The notes under the pieces were generated by a model. It worked only from the letters and a program-made list of their open reading frames with translations, ran no database searches and had not been told where the DNA came from. From an uncultured Collinsella sp. (GTDB taxonomy: Bacteria > Actinomycetota > Coriobacteriia > Coriobacteriales > Coriobacteriaceae), in assembly GCA_902490325.1 (NCBI GenBank), contig CABUDJ010000085.1, positions 1 through 6,913 of the forward strand: DNA of 6,913 nucleotides. Reading direction: 5' to 3'. Both the position numbers and the translations under genes were made by a program. The first letter of the stretch is position 1. The number at the start of each line of letters is the position of its first letter. Shown here piece after piece: positions 6,889-6,913 of the stretch.

Positions 6889-6913
6889 ATCGGGGGGTGC
6901 AGATCGGCGTCTC

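Overview
The window looks like a chromosomal segment of a high-GC, anaerobic actinobacterium of the class Coriobacteriia, most likely Collinsella or a close relative. That placement is inference. It rests on high coding GC, an actinobacterial-type DnaK core (GDNHLGGDDWDQ), dnaK-grpE-dnaJ gene order, a free clostridial-type 2[4Fe-4S] ferredoxin, and a nad operon ending in a 3H-domain NiaR-type regulator.

Layout. Positions 1-3231 (minus strand) hold the Hsp70 chaperone cluster, transcribed dnaK, grpE, dnaJ; dnaJ runs off the left edge. dnaK and grpE are 2 nt apart. A 12-bp GC-rich hairpin lies between grpE and dnaJ. Positions 3232-3740 are a 509-bp divergent intergenic region, less GC-rich than its surroundings, with the dnaK and ferredoxin control regions and several inverted repeats. 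I see no credible gene there, and no canonical CIRCE or HAIR heat-shock operator by eye. Positions 3741-3926 (plus strand) encode the ferredoxin. Positions 3927-4126 are noncoding and hold a strong bidirectional terminator followed by an unexplained 67-bp near-perfect inverted repeat. Positions 4127-6888 (minus strand) are a tightly packed operon nadB-nadC-niaR (3-nt gap, then a TAATG overlap). nadA probably lies upstream, outside the window.

How the genes work together. DnaK, DnaJ and GrpE form one ATP-driven protein-folding cycle. NadB and NadC supply the first and third steps of de novo NAD synthesis from aspartate (the second, NadA, is not in view), and NiaR is expected to repress niacin/NAD genes when nicotinate is available. 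The ferredoxin is an independent single-gene unit carrying low-potential electrons.

No new multi-gene system is visible: every gene belongs to a known family. The points most worth a second look are the 67-bp inverted repeat at 4043-4109, a strong internal ribosome binding site in grpE, and a roughly 22-residue insert in the DnaK ATPase domain that actinobacterial DnaK normally lacks.
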